Positions 32,611 through 44,219 of a stretch of 64,000 nucleotides of DNA are shown one piece after another. Each line of letters starts with the position of its first letter. Within the stretch, counting starts at the first letter, position 1. Position numbers and translations under genes: made by a program. The DNA lies in contig NC_081543.1 of the NCBI RefSeq assembly GCF_901000735.1, positions 16,333,574 through 16,397,573 of the forward strand. The letters are read 5' to 3'. The notes below the pieces were generated by a model that saw only the letters and a program-made list of their open reading frames with translations, searched no databases and was not told the origin of the DNA. The stretch is from Corylus avellana (Eukaryota; Streptophyta; Magnoliopsida; Fagales; Betulaceae).

Positions 32611-34900
32611 TAAGATGAACGTAATAGGCTTTATTAACCTAAATGTGGTCGTCCCACCACTGCATTACAAGACTTATGGACTTGAGGGTTTAATTTTGTT
32701 TGTTTGTTTGTTTTTTTTTTTTTTCCTAAAAAAATGGTCTTATTATTGTTTTATAAGTTCCTTTTTGGCGGCATAAAAATAAAATAAAAAAAAGGTAAAA
32801 AATTCATAGACAAAAATAGACAAACAAAACATGCAAAACAACAAAAGTTTATTAGCTTTCTAGTCACATAGGAAAAAAAAAAAGAAAGAAAAAGAAAGTA
32901 ATTGTTAAAGTATACAAAAAAATATAAAGAGAAAAAGCAAAGAAGAAAGATAGAGATTAAGGTGGTTCGGCCTATGGCCTACATTCACACGTCAAAGCCT
33001 TTTCTTAGCTACATCTTTCTTTCATTTAATAGAAATTGTACAAATGTTTTTTCAGCGAAGCCTTAGGGTTTTCTCACTTTCTCTCTAGAGCCGCAGCCTC
33101 AGGTAAGCCGCCTCCCCCATGGTGAGGGGAGGAGGGATGGCCGTTTGCTGCCTCCCTCCTCCCCCTCGCCTACCCTTGTACCGGGTGCCAGTAGTTTACT
33201 TGATGTCCCTGGCCCGGGTTGCCTCCTCCCTACCCTTTCTCTGCCGCCCCTTCCTCTTTGTTCTGCTTTTGTACATGGCGGGACTCTCTGGTTGTTTTCT
33301 GCTCCTTTCCTTTCTATTTTTTTGCTGTGTTTTTTGTATAATATTCTTGTAGCCTTGCTTGTGTGCCATTCGGTGTGGATGCTGATTTTGGGTGTTTCTT
33401 TCAAACTCCCCCCAATTTTGTTTTCTGTTCGACACCGAGCTCCTCCGCCCGCTCTGCCGCCCACCGTCCGCCACTAGGTCTTTTCTCGTGCCCCTCCAGC
33501 GATGAGCTTCAACGTCCCCTACTGCGATGGTTTTCCAGCCAGCTAGCGATCGGTTTCGCCACCCCCCGTCCACTGTTTTGGGCCTTTTCCGTGTCCCTAC
33601 CGTGTCGAGCTTCCATCGTTCCCTTCCGGTGTCGGTTTCCGGCGAGTGCACAATCGGCATCCACGCTGCGTGTGCCTGTTCCCGTTTGTTTTATTTTCCT
33701 TGTATTGTCTTTATTCATGTTTTTTCCCTGTATGCATTTCACTCCTGTTATTTGCTTGTAATAAGGCCCTGCCTCTTTGGTTCACCCACGTTTCATTTTA
33801 GTTTTCTTGCTTCTGTTTTGTAATAAGGCTTGGCCACTCTATCTGCCTGCTTGGATGTGAACTGAACTTTGGTCCAGATCTTTTAGGTCGTGGATGTGAA
33901 TTTTAGTCCAAACCTTCGAGTTGTGGACGTGAACTTCATCCTGGCTTTTGGGTCGAGGAGGAATTTGCGCTACCTATGCATTGGATTGCGTCTGTCTTAT
34001 GCAGATTTGTTATTTCAACTGAAAACTAGTCATAGGTTAGCGGAGGTTTTAGGTGATATTGTATCCTTATAGCTTCGGCTATAATTTGCATTTTCAGGGC
34101 TTTGTGCTCCTGCGATGTAAGAGCTTTTTGCTCGTGATTATTATCAATGAAATTGGAATGTATTTCTTTCAAAAAAAAAGAAAAAAGAAATTGTACAATA
34201 AAATGACCTATTTATAGTTGAATGAGGCCAAGAATATAATAAGTACATACTCAATATGTAAACTATGAGAATTAGGAGAGTTACATAATCAATATGTAAC
34301 TTATGAGAATCATGAGAGTTGCATAATAAATATGTAACATATGAGAATTAGGAGAGTTACATAATAAATATGTAACATATGAGAATTAAGAGACTAAATA
34401 ATAGATTAATTTAATTCAAAACAACTATTTTACGTCTTCAAATGTCTCAATAGTAATATCAACCACTTTATCCAAATTATTCTATCATTTTCTCTTAAAA
34501 GAATATGTAAACTTAGAGGTTAAAAAAAAGAAGAAAAAGTAGTGACTATAAAATAAATTATATTTGATAAACATTTCATAAATAATTTGTCATTTTTCTT
34601 TATTTTCATACTAGTTCATAAATTTAACTAACCTCCATTTTTTCATGAGGTAAAAAAAAATTTAAAAATATGTATTTAATTTTTTAAAATAATTAAACAC
34701 TAATGAATATATTTTTTGAATAATTAACCACATGTTTTTATTATTGTGTTAGAATCCAGTATGTATTTATTTAGGTCCTACATACTCTACAAATATTTTA
34801 GCTATGCGGGTAAAAATAAAATATCACATTCATTAAAAATATTTTACTGTTCAAATATTCCTATAGATTGTCCAGACTAAATAAGATTTCATTATAACCA
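32611..34900. repeat. CACTA-2 flank, second copy
   Basis: Matches 30894-32105 except for the retroposon at 33044-34185. After about 34880 it continues into segment B, whereas copy 1 stops at the duplication joint (about 32105). Confidence 0.88.
33044..34185 (+). mobile_element. 1.1-kb poly(A) retroposon
   Basis: Flanked by an exact 13-bp duplication AGAAATTGTACAA (33031-33043, 34186-34198); the empty site is seen in the tandem copy near 31308. The 5' part is pyrimidine-rich (TTAGGGTTTTCTCACTTTCT), the middle is GC-rich with no convincing gene, and the 3' end is CAATGAAATTGGAATGTATT then TCTTTC and an A tract. That tail resembles the retroposon at 6274-7076. The several open frames in the GC-rich part occur on both strands and look compositional. 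Confidence 0.85.
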
Positions 34901-35467
34901 ATCTTACGTACCAACTCCTCCTGTACTCCCTTCCTTTGGGTACGGTACTCCTTCCCTTTTAGGAGGGTCTGCTCCTAAACCAAAAACCATCTCGATCCAT
35001 CTCCTCACCTCTCTCCTTCCACCTAGCTAGTTTTCCATTTGGATCGGAATTAAACTTAAAAGCTTGATCAAGCTTTTTCTCTAGAATGTAGCATGCCATA
35101 TTATTCCCACCAAGAAGATACTTTTGATATGCCTAAATTAGTATATTTCTTAGGATAAAAAGACTATGGAGTCCTTGGACCTTAGAGAATAGAATGTATA
35201 GTGGATAATTGAACTATTTCACCGATGCACGAAAAATGCATTTTGCATTTAATTTGGACAATGAATACGAATAGAGAAGCTTCCTGCTGGCCAAGTTTAA
35301 TAGTGGATGTTATTGGGAAGACCTCTAATATGTAGATCTCTTGTATATCTTCCTTTTCTTTTTTTTCTTTGAAATAATCATCTCATTCTCATTAGATAAA
35401 ATCAAGAAGATAAAGCATGATGTTCCATCAAAATAACATCTTGAATACAATCAGGAACCTTGTTGAT

Positions 35468-35701
35468 TCATATCTGGTTTATCTCTGCCATTGTAACTAG
35501 TTTAGAAAGAGCATGTGCCACTTGATTCTCTTCCCTACGAACAAAAGACATTCGCCATTGACGAAAACGCCTAAGTTCATATTTAATATCTTCCAACACT
35601 AAGCCCTTCCTGCTCCAATCTGTGCCCAATGAATTGACCCCGTCCACCACGAGCTGTGCGTCGCGTTCAAAGTGAGCTAAAGTCGGATCAAGGTTACCCA
35701 T
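35468..35701 (-). pseudogene. LINE ORF2 fragment: RNase H-like end
   Basis: Downstream of the zf-RVT part in another frame. Motifs ERDAQLVVDGVN and FVRREENQVAHALSKL match the C-terminal RNase H-like (RVT_3) domain seen in many plant LINEs. Separation from the upstream frame by the stop at 35868 and the frame change indicates decay. Confidence 0.82.
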
Positions 35702-35867
35702 TAGTCTTACATTGTGCTGCCATTACCAACCCCCTTTCATCCCGCACCATTACTCCATATCCCAACCATCCCTTCGTCTTATCCACTGAGGCATCACAAT
35801 TCACCTTCATCCACCCAGCAAGAGGAGCAGTCCATCTCTGCAGTCGTGGTACTCCAATTGGAAGCTT

Positions 35868-36671
35868 TTACGACTCATTCTGTTCTGACGTCATAGTGAA
35901 CTCTTCAACAGCTTTGATTGTTCGTTGTACCAAGAAATTGGGGTGTAAAAAAGTGCCCCTATGCACCACGTCATTTCGCCTCAACCAGATTCTTCGAGCA
36001 ATTCCTACAAATTGTACTATCTCCTCCATAGAGCATTTGTCAAAAACCTCTTCAACAATTTGCAGAAATTCCAAACCAGAATCTGAACTCTTTTGTAATT
36101 TCTTAGGTCCCACACACCACACTTCTCTAGCAGAGGAACATTGCCAGAGGATGTGAAGAGCAGTTTCCTCTTCTAATCCACATATAGGACATAAGGAATC
36201 TTCAACAATCTTTTGCCAATATAAATTATGTCGGGTAGGTAAGCTTTCATGACACGCTCGCCAAAGAAAATTCTTCTCCACATTGGGTATTTTGAGTCCC
36301 CATATCTGTTTCCAAGCCGTGCTAATCCCCCCTTGAGAGGAACTTTCTGATACTTCTAGTGCTTCCATCTCCCTTTGAATATAGTACGCACTCTTCACTG
36401 AGAAGAGTCCATTCTTAGTTCCCCTCCATATACACACATCATCTTGTGAAGAGGCACTAACCGGCATAGACAAAATGATTTGGACATCCTCCTTAGAAAA
36501 TAAATTTTCCAGCAGAGAAAGCTTCCACCATTTTGTGTCATCATCTATAAGTTCATTCACAGTTGCATTGGGTCCAAGAGAGTCGGCCTCGATTGCACCA
36601 TAAACGTCGAGGGACAGGGCAGCCATTTGTCCTTCCAAATTCGAACCTTCGACCCATTCCCAATCTGCCAT
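35868..36671 (-). pseudogene. LINE ORF2 fragment: zf-RVT region
   Basis: 267 codons open at both strands' expected frame. The zinc-binding domain that follows reverse transcriptase in plant L1 elements is clear: GLFSVKSAYYIQREME, IWGLKIPNVEKNFLWRACHE, LCPICGLEEETALHILWQC. The reverse transcriptase and endonuclease parts are absent through 5' truncation, so it cannot function. Confidence 0.88.
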
Positions 36672-37164
36672 ATCAAACCCTCTTTCAATAATCCACAGGA
36701 GCTATATATGCTTCGTCATGCAAAAGAGGGCCGGTTGCCAAGCTTAGAATCTAGAAAAGTACGACCCCTATAATATTTAGCTTCCATAATTTGGGCAAGG
36801 AAGCGGTTTGGCGAATGCCACAATCGCCATGCAAAAGAGGGCCTTGTATATCTTCCTTAATTACATCGATATGTTCTTTTTAATCAATGATCATTAGGAC
36901 ATTCAATGGTTGATGACTACTACTAGTTTTGTTATAATGACTAGTCAGTTGAGGTAAGTGTTACCCACCGACAAGGATCCTTTTAAATTCAAATGAAATA
37001 AATATTATCTATTTCATGTTAGGTTTTAAAGCTCATGCATCTAAAATAGACTGATAAATTGATCAACTTTAAATCATAACCATAAAATAGATAATATTTA
37101 TTTCATTTGAAATAAAGATGATCCCGTAACATTCGTTATGAAGTGTATCTCAAAGGGATTAAGG

Positions 37165-37690
37165 CTCCGTTTTGTTTGCAAAATAGACCATTGGAATGGA
37201 CTAGCTAATCCTAGGTATAGTTACTACTTTGTTTGGTAACAAACTATTCCTGAAAATAGTTTATTCTCATGGGACTACTAATCTCATACACATAGGATTA
37301 GGTAAGCCATTTAAAAATGAGTGGCTTAGTTAATCCATAAGGAATGAAATACATTTTTTAAAAATACCCATATAATTTTTTTTTTTTTTTTTAAAAAAAA
37401 AATTAAACTTAAACCAAAATTAAAAATAAAAAAATAAAAAATAAAGTGGGTGGCTTGACCACCCATTGGGGTGGTCGGCAACCCATTTTATTTCAAGTTT
37501 TTTTTTTTTTTTTTTTAATATAAGTTTGAAAAAGAAATAATAGTGGGTTTTTCGTAATTTTGATGCAATTATAATTTTTACATGTGTGTTGTTACCAAAC
37601 TAAGGAATATGAATTGCTATTCTATTCCACACGCTTCTATTTCTAGTAGTAGCTATTTTTTTTGCTATGAACTAGACATTCCGTGAGAGG
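37165..37690. mobile_element. Foldback element with GGTGGC core
   Basis: Arms are related inverted copies: TTTGTTTGGTAACAAACTATTCC (37230) against a near-complement around TTGTTACCAAACTAAGG (37590). The centre is A/T tracts around a short GC-rich core (37445-37495) with GGGTGGCTTGACCACCC. Exact ends and target duplication are not clear. Confidence 0.6.
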
Positions 37691-38175
37691 CCTAAGAATT
37701 TAAAGTTATGGTCAAGTTTTTACAATTGCAATTTAGATACCCTGGTTCGGTTGGATTGGATGTGGCACGCAGGCTTAACCTCAGTTTTCCAACCTAGCCA
37801 AGCCTAGTCTTCAACTCGTAAAACTCAAATGGAGCCCATTGGTTTTTTATTGGACTTGGGCTACTTTGAAACCTTGGGTTAGGTTAGGTAATTGATCTCT
37901 AGATTGGGTTAGGATAGAATTCTATGATAGAAATATAATTGGAAAAGTACACATATTCAGATAATTTGTAATCTTCATTCTAAACTTTCACTTGAAGCAA
38001 TGTTCTTCAAAATTATCAAAAAATTGCGACGTATCATTTTTGTCTAAATAAAAAATTAAAAAAAAAATCATTAAAAAAATCAAATATCCTTATAGTTTTG
38101 AGAAAAAAAAAAGAAAAAAGAAAAAAGACCCACGGAGGCTATAGGTTTGAAGACCCATGGCCGCTGATGTGGATC
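37690..38175. other. Intergenic, no gene seen
   Basis: AT-rich, no recognisable feature; ends in GATC at the second gap. Confidence 0.4.
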
Positions 38176-38275
38176 NNNNNNNNNNNNNNNNNNNNNNNNN
38201 NNNNNNNNNNNNNNNNNNNNNNNNNNNNNNNNNNNNNNNNNNNNNNNNNNNNNNNNNNNNNNNNNNNNNNNNNNN
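38176..38275. other. Assembly gap (100 N)
   Basis: Exactly 100 N. The left flank ends GGATC. Confidence 0.99.
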
Positions 38276-38439
38276 CTATCGCATGAATCAATTTCTCATA
38301 CGTTTCTATTATACGTATGCAGCTTTTAGCTTGTTTTTTACCAACTCCAAAATTCAGCTCGTGATTTCCACCCTCTGTTCCTATCTTAAATCGGTTATAC
38401 CGATAGAAATCACACAATAAGGAAAGATCATCCTCTTAA

Positions 38440-38890
38440 TTGTCAGGATATCTCTAGGCCATAAAAAGAATGTATGTCCTATTAATAAAAATAATAATAA
38501 AATATTATATGTTTTTAAAAAATAATTAAAAATAAAATTATAAAAAATTAAAGGATGATTGGCCACCCCCGAAGACCCAAAAAAAAAAAAAAAAAAAAAA
38601 TTGTTTGGCCCTTGGGAGTGGCCCATTGGGGCTAGGGGTTGCTTCAGCCACCCCATGGCCCTTGGGGGTGGTTCAGCCACCTCCCAAGGCCAAACAATTT
38701 ATTTATTTATTTATTTTTTAGTTTGGCCATATGAGGTGGCCCAAGGGCCATGAGGTGGTCCAGTCATCCCTGGTTGGTCATTAGAACCAACCCTTATTTT
38801 TTTATTATTTTGTTTTTCATTTTTTTTAATATAAAATAATATTTTATTATTATTTTTTGTTAGCGAGACAAGTGTTTCATTTGTAGGTCT
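38440..38890. mobile_element. Foldback element with GGTGGC core
   Basis: Arms: AATAATAATAAAATATTAT (38489) against its inverted form near 38830, extending into TGTCCTATTAATAAAAA versus TTTTTGTTAGCGAGACA with transition differences. The centre (38560-38770) is rich in GGTGGC and GCCACC words. Exact ends unknown. Confidence 0.65.
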
Positions 38891-39774
38891 ATAATTTTTA
38901 AAAACTGAATATTCTCCGATCTAAAATGGACCAAAGAGAATCATATTATATGGTAAGTATAAAAAAGAAAATAATGTTAATTATGTAGTTTGAAACTGGA
39001 ACATTAATTAGTCAAGCATCCCACGTATCCATAGAAGCAACTGGCCGCCCGCCCATAGAATTGCAAATACCTCCATCCACCCGGCGGTCTCCTGAAATCG
39101 TACAAAAAAGGTGGACCCTCGTAAACAAACAAATAAGAAATGTGTAGATCGAAGAAACAACATCAAGACATCTGTACCTGTATATACCATCGTCCACCAA
39201 CCCAAGTTGAAGTGGCCGGCCAATTATTTGTAGCGACAAAACCATTCTTTTTTCTACACAGGACTTGAAAGTGCATGTACGTACAGTTGGGCATCCCATT
39301 CCATTGCATTTATGAATTATGATGATCATCACCATCCATCATTTAATTTCTATTTTTTTTTTTTTTTAATCTCTACCTTCGAACAATAAATAAACACATG
39401 CACATGGAATTATTGGTATATAAACTTCGATTGCCATTTATTTGGATTAAAAAATAAATAAAATGGATAGTATAATTAAGTAAGAATCGTTTCAAATGCC
39501 TCTGTATTGCATGAAAAAAATATCATTATTACAATATAAATAAATAGATCATAGCTAGGCTACCTTCATTGGATTGAATTTGGCTTACGTGTTGTAAATT
39601 TTTCAAAGATAAAACAAAGTGAGTGAAATAATTTGGGGAGTTGAAAAAATTACAAAATTTTTTTGTTTATGTTTTTTTACAGCAACTAATTAGCTAAATC
39701 CACCCTTTATATCTTAAGATCCTTTTTCTTAAAGAGAAAACATATATAAATAAGATTTTTAAAAAATATTACAA

Positions 39775-39812
<38 letters not shown>

Positions 39813-40390
39813 GCATGCATCATAATAAAGTGGAATATGGATGAGCATATTCTTGAAAATCACAACTTGAGAGAAAGAGATAATATATATATGTTTATAG
39901 ATGAATAATGAAGAGAAGCTCTGTATGTATATCCTGCCACCCTTGGGGCCAGTTGCCACCATGCACGCGCATTTAGCTAAGCGTTAAGTTGCTTTCTTTC
40001 ATCTATCATCTTTCACCTTTTTTTCTTTTTCTTCAATTCATTGATTTTGGGCAAGTGATTTTTTCTATTTATTTCCAATAATCCTTGCCTTGGGACTAGG
40101 AAGCTGACATCCCATGATGCTCTTGGAGATTGGACGGTGATAGCATCGGCTGATCAGCAGAAAAAACTAAAGACAATGATCATTGCGTTAGTCCAAGTCC
40201 TATGCATTATTCCAATATTGTTCCATTTTCGATTTTAAACGGGGAGCGCAGGTTGATGCGTTGGAGTTGTCAGACGACTATTATCAAATGGCTTTAATTA
40301 TTTTAAAAAAGGAAAATGCTTCTTTTTTAAAAATGGCTGTAATTATCAAATGGCTACGTGGGTCTCACACATGGACCCCATAGATTGAAT
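38891..40390. other. Intergenic, no gene seen
   Basis: A TA microsatellite lies at 39776-39810. Open frames near 39010-39335 have no recognisable domain or gene structure and I leave them uncalled. Confidence 0.4.
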
Positions 40391-41343
40391 CAGGGGCGGA
40401 CCTACAGCTAGTGTTGGGGGGACGAATGTCCCCCCAAAATCTTTCAAAATTTTCTTAATTGCCTTAAAAATCTACCCATTTTATAAATTTGTCCCTCCAA
40501 AATGATATTTTGTCCCCCCAAAATAATATTTGTATCTCCTTTTAATTTTTTCTCTTAGTTTTGCTCCCCCAAAATAATATATGTGTCCATTTTAATTATT
40601 TTTTATAGTTTTGCTCCCCCCAAAAAAATAATATTTGTTTTCCCTTTATTTATTTATTTTATTTTATTTTTTAAAAACCTTGCACCCTCCTTCAATATAA
40701 AAAACCTAAAATACCCAATTCATTTAGTTTCCCTCTATATTCTAGTTCGCTTCTAATTAAAAACTCAATTGGATTTAGGACTTTGATTGAATATGTGAAT
40801 GAAAAAAGTTAAATGATTTGGGATCTTTGAATAGCTTCTAACCAACAATCAAAAAAAAAAAAAAAAACCCAACAACCAGTTTTTTGAATAGTTATTTTGA
40901 CATCATTTAGGTTTATAATATTTGTTTTGACATCACAAATTAAATGGTTTAATCATTTATGATTGCACCATTGTTTGACTTAACTTTTAGCATTTCTTTT
41001 CTTGTTATTTGGGGCTTGTGGGGATTGTTACGAAAAATAGTTAACGCTCAAAGGTACTTTTTTTCTTAGACCCTATAAATCGTGTTTAATTTATTTTGCT
41101 AATTTTTTTTTAAAAAATATATATATTTTTTATTCTATGCTATTTTGCTAGTTTTTTATATTATTATGTATTTGTGATGCCATGAGATTAGATGTAACAC
41201 TTTTATACTTTTATTTTATACAAACATACATATAAAGAGATTATGTGTATCTATATGCTTTTGTATTTATACGAGTCCGTCCATTTCCCCAAGCCAAAAA
41301 AAAATTCCGTCCCCCCATACCTCAAATCCTAGTTCCGCCCCTG
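40391..41343. mobile_element. Non-autonomous hAT transposon
   Basis: Ends CAGGGGCGGA and TTCCGCCCCTG with an exact 8-bp duplication GATTGAAT (40383-40390, 41344-41351). 953 bp, no transposase. Same family as 7230-8781. Confidence 0.93.
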
Positions 41344-41384
41344 GATTGAATGACAATTTAAAAAAATGGGAGAATGAAAAAAAA

Positions 41385-41576
41385 AAAAAAATGATGTATA
41401 TATAGCTCATCTCTTTAAAAAATTAGTAAAGTCGTGATGGTCATGATCCCATCAAAACTTCGTGATTAAGAGAGTTTATACGAGAGTAGTACCATGATAG
41501 ATGACCTCCTAGAAAGTCTGATTTTGGAGAGCCAAAAGTGGACAATATTATATGTCATTTGGAGTGATGTGTTACA
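41385..41576 (+). mobile_element. Cassandra-type (5S-derived) LTR, degraded
   Basis: Holds a 5S rRNA-like block: TGATCCCATCAAAACTTCGT, CGAGAGTAGTACCATGAT, AGATGACCTCCTAGAAAGTC. It is followed by GCCAAAAGTGGACAATATTA and ends GTGATGTGTTACA, the same layout as 10788-11016. The left end is eroded. Not a functional 5S gene. Confidence 0.78.
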
Positions 41577-44210
41577 AACTTAGGTATAAAAGTTATCACC
41601 CGTTAGCCCAAATTTAATGTAGTTGATCCGAATTTGAACGTGTAATACTCAACTCGGTTCGCTTCAACTACAACCCTAAATATAACATTCTATTATCCGG
41701 TCTTGATAATTAATTCGTTGGTAAATGTTGAGTTAGCTGACATTCAAAACCAAGTTGGTCCTTTGTAAAATTATTTATAAATAAACACTTTATGGTTTTA
41801 GATGAAACAAATGAAGGACTGCCGACTTATTTTAGTATCGGACAAAACGAAATTGAAGAATTTATTTAATTAGTTCCACCATTGAAGTACTTGTCAATTG
41901 CTTATTGTACATCAACCTTATAAGTAGGAAAGTCGTGAATATAATATGCTCATGTGTACATATATGTGTTATTTTAAATTTACTTTTCATTTGTGAGATG
42001 GTTGGTGGTTCGCTTTGGGACAAAAACTGTAGATTCTATTTCGCTTTGGGACAAAAACTATAGATTCTATTACAACAACATCTCTAAGCAAGATTAATCA
42101 AATCTAATGCAACTAATTATATATATCTTCTTTAGTTTCATTTTGAAGATTTTTAATTATGTGAAGGTTGATGGTTGGGTATTGCTTGATAAGTGCCTTA
42201 TAGTATATATCTAGTGGATATGGGTACTTTTGATTCTTATTTTTGTTTTTTCTTAGTAGCTAGCACTAAACTAATTAGTAAAGTTCTTAATAACTTAAAA
42301 ATATAGGACAGTTACACAGCAAGCAACATGTCATTTTATAGGTTTAAATAAACAAAAGTTGGACTAGGCAAGTCATTGTTAATGATTTGAATTGGGTTGT
42401 CGCATCTTTTCCTTTCAAGAGTACTTGGATCCAGCTATCACTCGGTTTTTTTTAGAGAGAAAAATGAGAGATCTAGCTCCCACTTGTACTAATTAATTAA
42501 TGTGACTTTTAAGTGGACATTCAGCTTGATGATGTTCAAAAAGTTGCCGGATTTTGTACCTGTAGGCTTTGATGCTAATATACGTTCGTACGATATAAAG
42601 TTTAAGATTATGATAAGAAACAAGATTCTCCTCACTCAGTTCTCAACAAGGACCGTCAATTCACCACAGACAAAACAAAAGGTCCCATCTTCCGGTAGAA
42701 AATGACATCAGCAGCATGCCCTTTTTGTCTTTCAAAATCAGATATCTATAATAGGCACGACCAGGTAAAACCACAGACAAAATCTCTATCATTTTGCACA
42801 ACTCACACGCCTGTCAGCCGTCAGCAGGCCAAGAAAATATCAACAACAAACACTAATTAGGAGATCAGATTTCAATCTTTAGCTACGAAAAGATTATAAT
42901 CACGTCAATTCCAGCCAACAAAAGGAACAGTATCAAAATCAAATTAATAAAGTGTACATGAATATATATTGACTAGATGCAAAGTAAGGAATCAAGTAGT
43001 TTGACTGGAACAAGAACCGTTGGATGTGCTAGCTACTAGATCTCTATTGATCACTACAGATGCTATTTTCGAGTACTGGACAATTGGGTTTTGACTTTGT
43101 TTTCTTGTTGGTCACATACAATTAATGAGATTTCGATCGTAATAAACACATAAAAGAATTAATGACATAGTATTATGTAAATATTAAGGTTAAAATTAAT
43201 TTGATGTAACACATGTACTGATAAGAAATCTCCCACGTACGTCATCTTGTATGAAAATGTTTGTGGAGTTTTAAGGGTGCTTTTTTTTTTTTTTTTTTTG
43301 AAAAACTGTTTTGTCTTTTATTAAAAAAAAAAGACAACAAATTCGTAGATAAACATGGGTTTTCCTTCGAACTGATCTGCATGCGGAAATATTTGATGGA
43401 CAATATAAAACCACTATATATGAAATATGCAGTAAGATGGCCCTAGAAAAAGGGCAATTAATGACCGTTCGAACTTCGTAGCCCGTCGTAGGGGCAATAA
43501 GATTTCTCACGAACGCACTATGCATGTAATAGCACGTTTGTCAAAGAACCCTAAACTATGGGCCTTAAACAAAACCAGGGTTTGTTGAAAACCACTTGAG
43601 ATTAAAAAAAACAAAACATGGGGTCAGTCGTCCCTGTTTCTTGCAACTTTGTTTGAGCTGGTTGATATATCAGATAAGTTTCAACTTTTAGAGGCCTTAA
43701 TCGGGTCATCCATACATGTGCAATAAGGTATCATAGCCTCCCTTATGGCACTCATAATGGAAGAGTTAAATGGTATTTTTATTTAAAATAACTAATTAGA
43801 TTTATAAAAAATCTTTCACATTGGATTAGGTAAAAAAAATGCAAAATAGATATTTTATTGGATTAACCAAAAAAAAGTGCTACATGTAGCGGCAATTTTC
43901 TTGAGAACCATTTTATTTTTTTATTGTTTATCTCATCTGTTTTCTTTTTTCCCAAAATTTTTCCTTACTATTTATCTTCCACATCTCTTTTTTTCCCAAT
44001 ATTTTCTCAAACTATTTCAATATTTATTTCTCCACATCTCTTTTCTCCCAAAAGTTGAAAAATAAGATCTTTAGGAAAAATACAATCCTTATAAAAAAAA
44101 AAAAAAAAAATTAAATGATATACATAAAAATATAACTAATTGGATGTAGGAGGCCTTTAAAAATCCATTAACTAAACTAGATAAAGTGAGTTTTAGGTAT
44201 CCATTTTGCA
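41577..44210. other. Intergenic, no gene seen
   Basis: AT-rich. A 38-bp block with TTCGCTTTGGGACAAAAACT is directly repeated at about 42009 and 42041. A T/A tract pair at 43281-43330 looks like a small repeat remnant. Confidence 0.4.
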
Positions 44211-44219
44211 TAAAAATTT

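Larger units (their letters stand above)
35356..36842 (-). mobile_element. 5'-truncated LINE (plant L1)
   Basis: 1487 bp with an exact 16-bp duplication CTTGTATATCTTCCTT (35340-35355, 36843-36858). On the minus strand it holds the C-terminal part of the LINE polyprotein, then TAATGAGAATGAGATGATT, ATTTCAAAG and an A tract. The 5' end carries CATGCAAAAGAGGGCC twice (36717 and 36831). Confidence 0.93.
34810..37165. repeat. Segment B, inverted relative to 5830-9505
   Basis: With the LINE (35356-36842) removed, this is about 0.85 kb matching segment A in reverse. The ends blend into the duplicated CACTA flank on the left and a foldback element on the right. Confidence 0.75.

Noticed and set aside
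33119..33823. Several overlapping open frames on both strands in a GC-rich stretch
   Set aside because: They occur in four or more frames at once, lie wholly inside a retroposon bounded by a target duplication, and show no domain.
38098..38420. Open frames spanning the second gap
   Set aside because: The N's create artificial openness; no domain on either side.
39008..39335. Minus-strand open frames of 71 and 107 codons
   Set aside because: No domain, no splice context, AT-rich repeat-laden surroundings.
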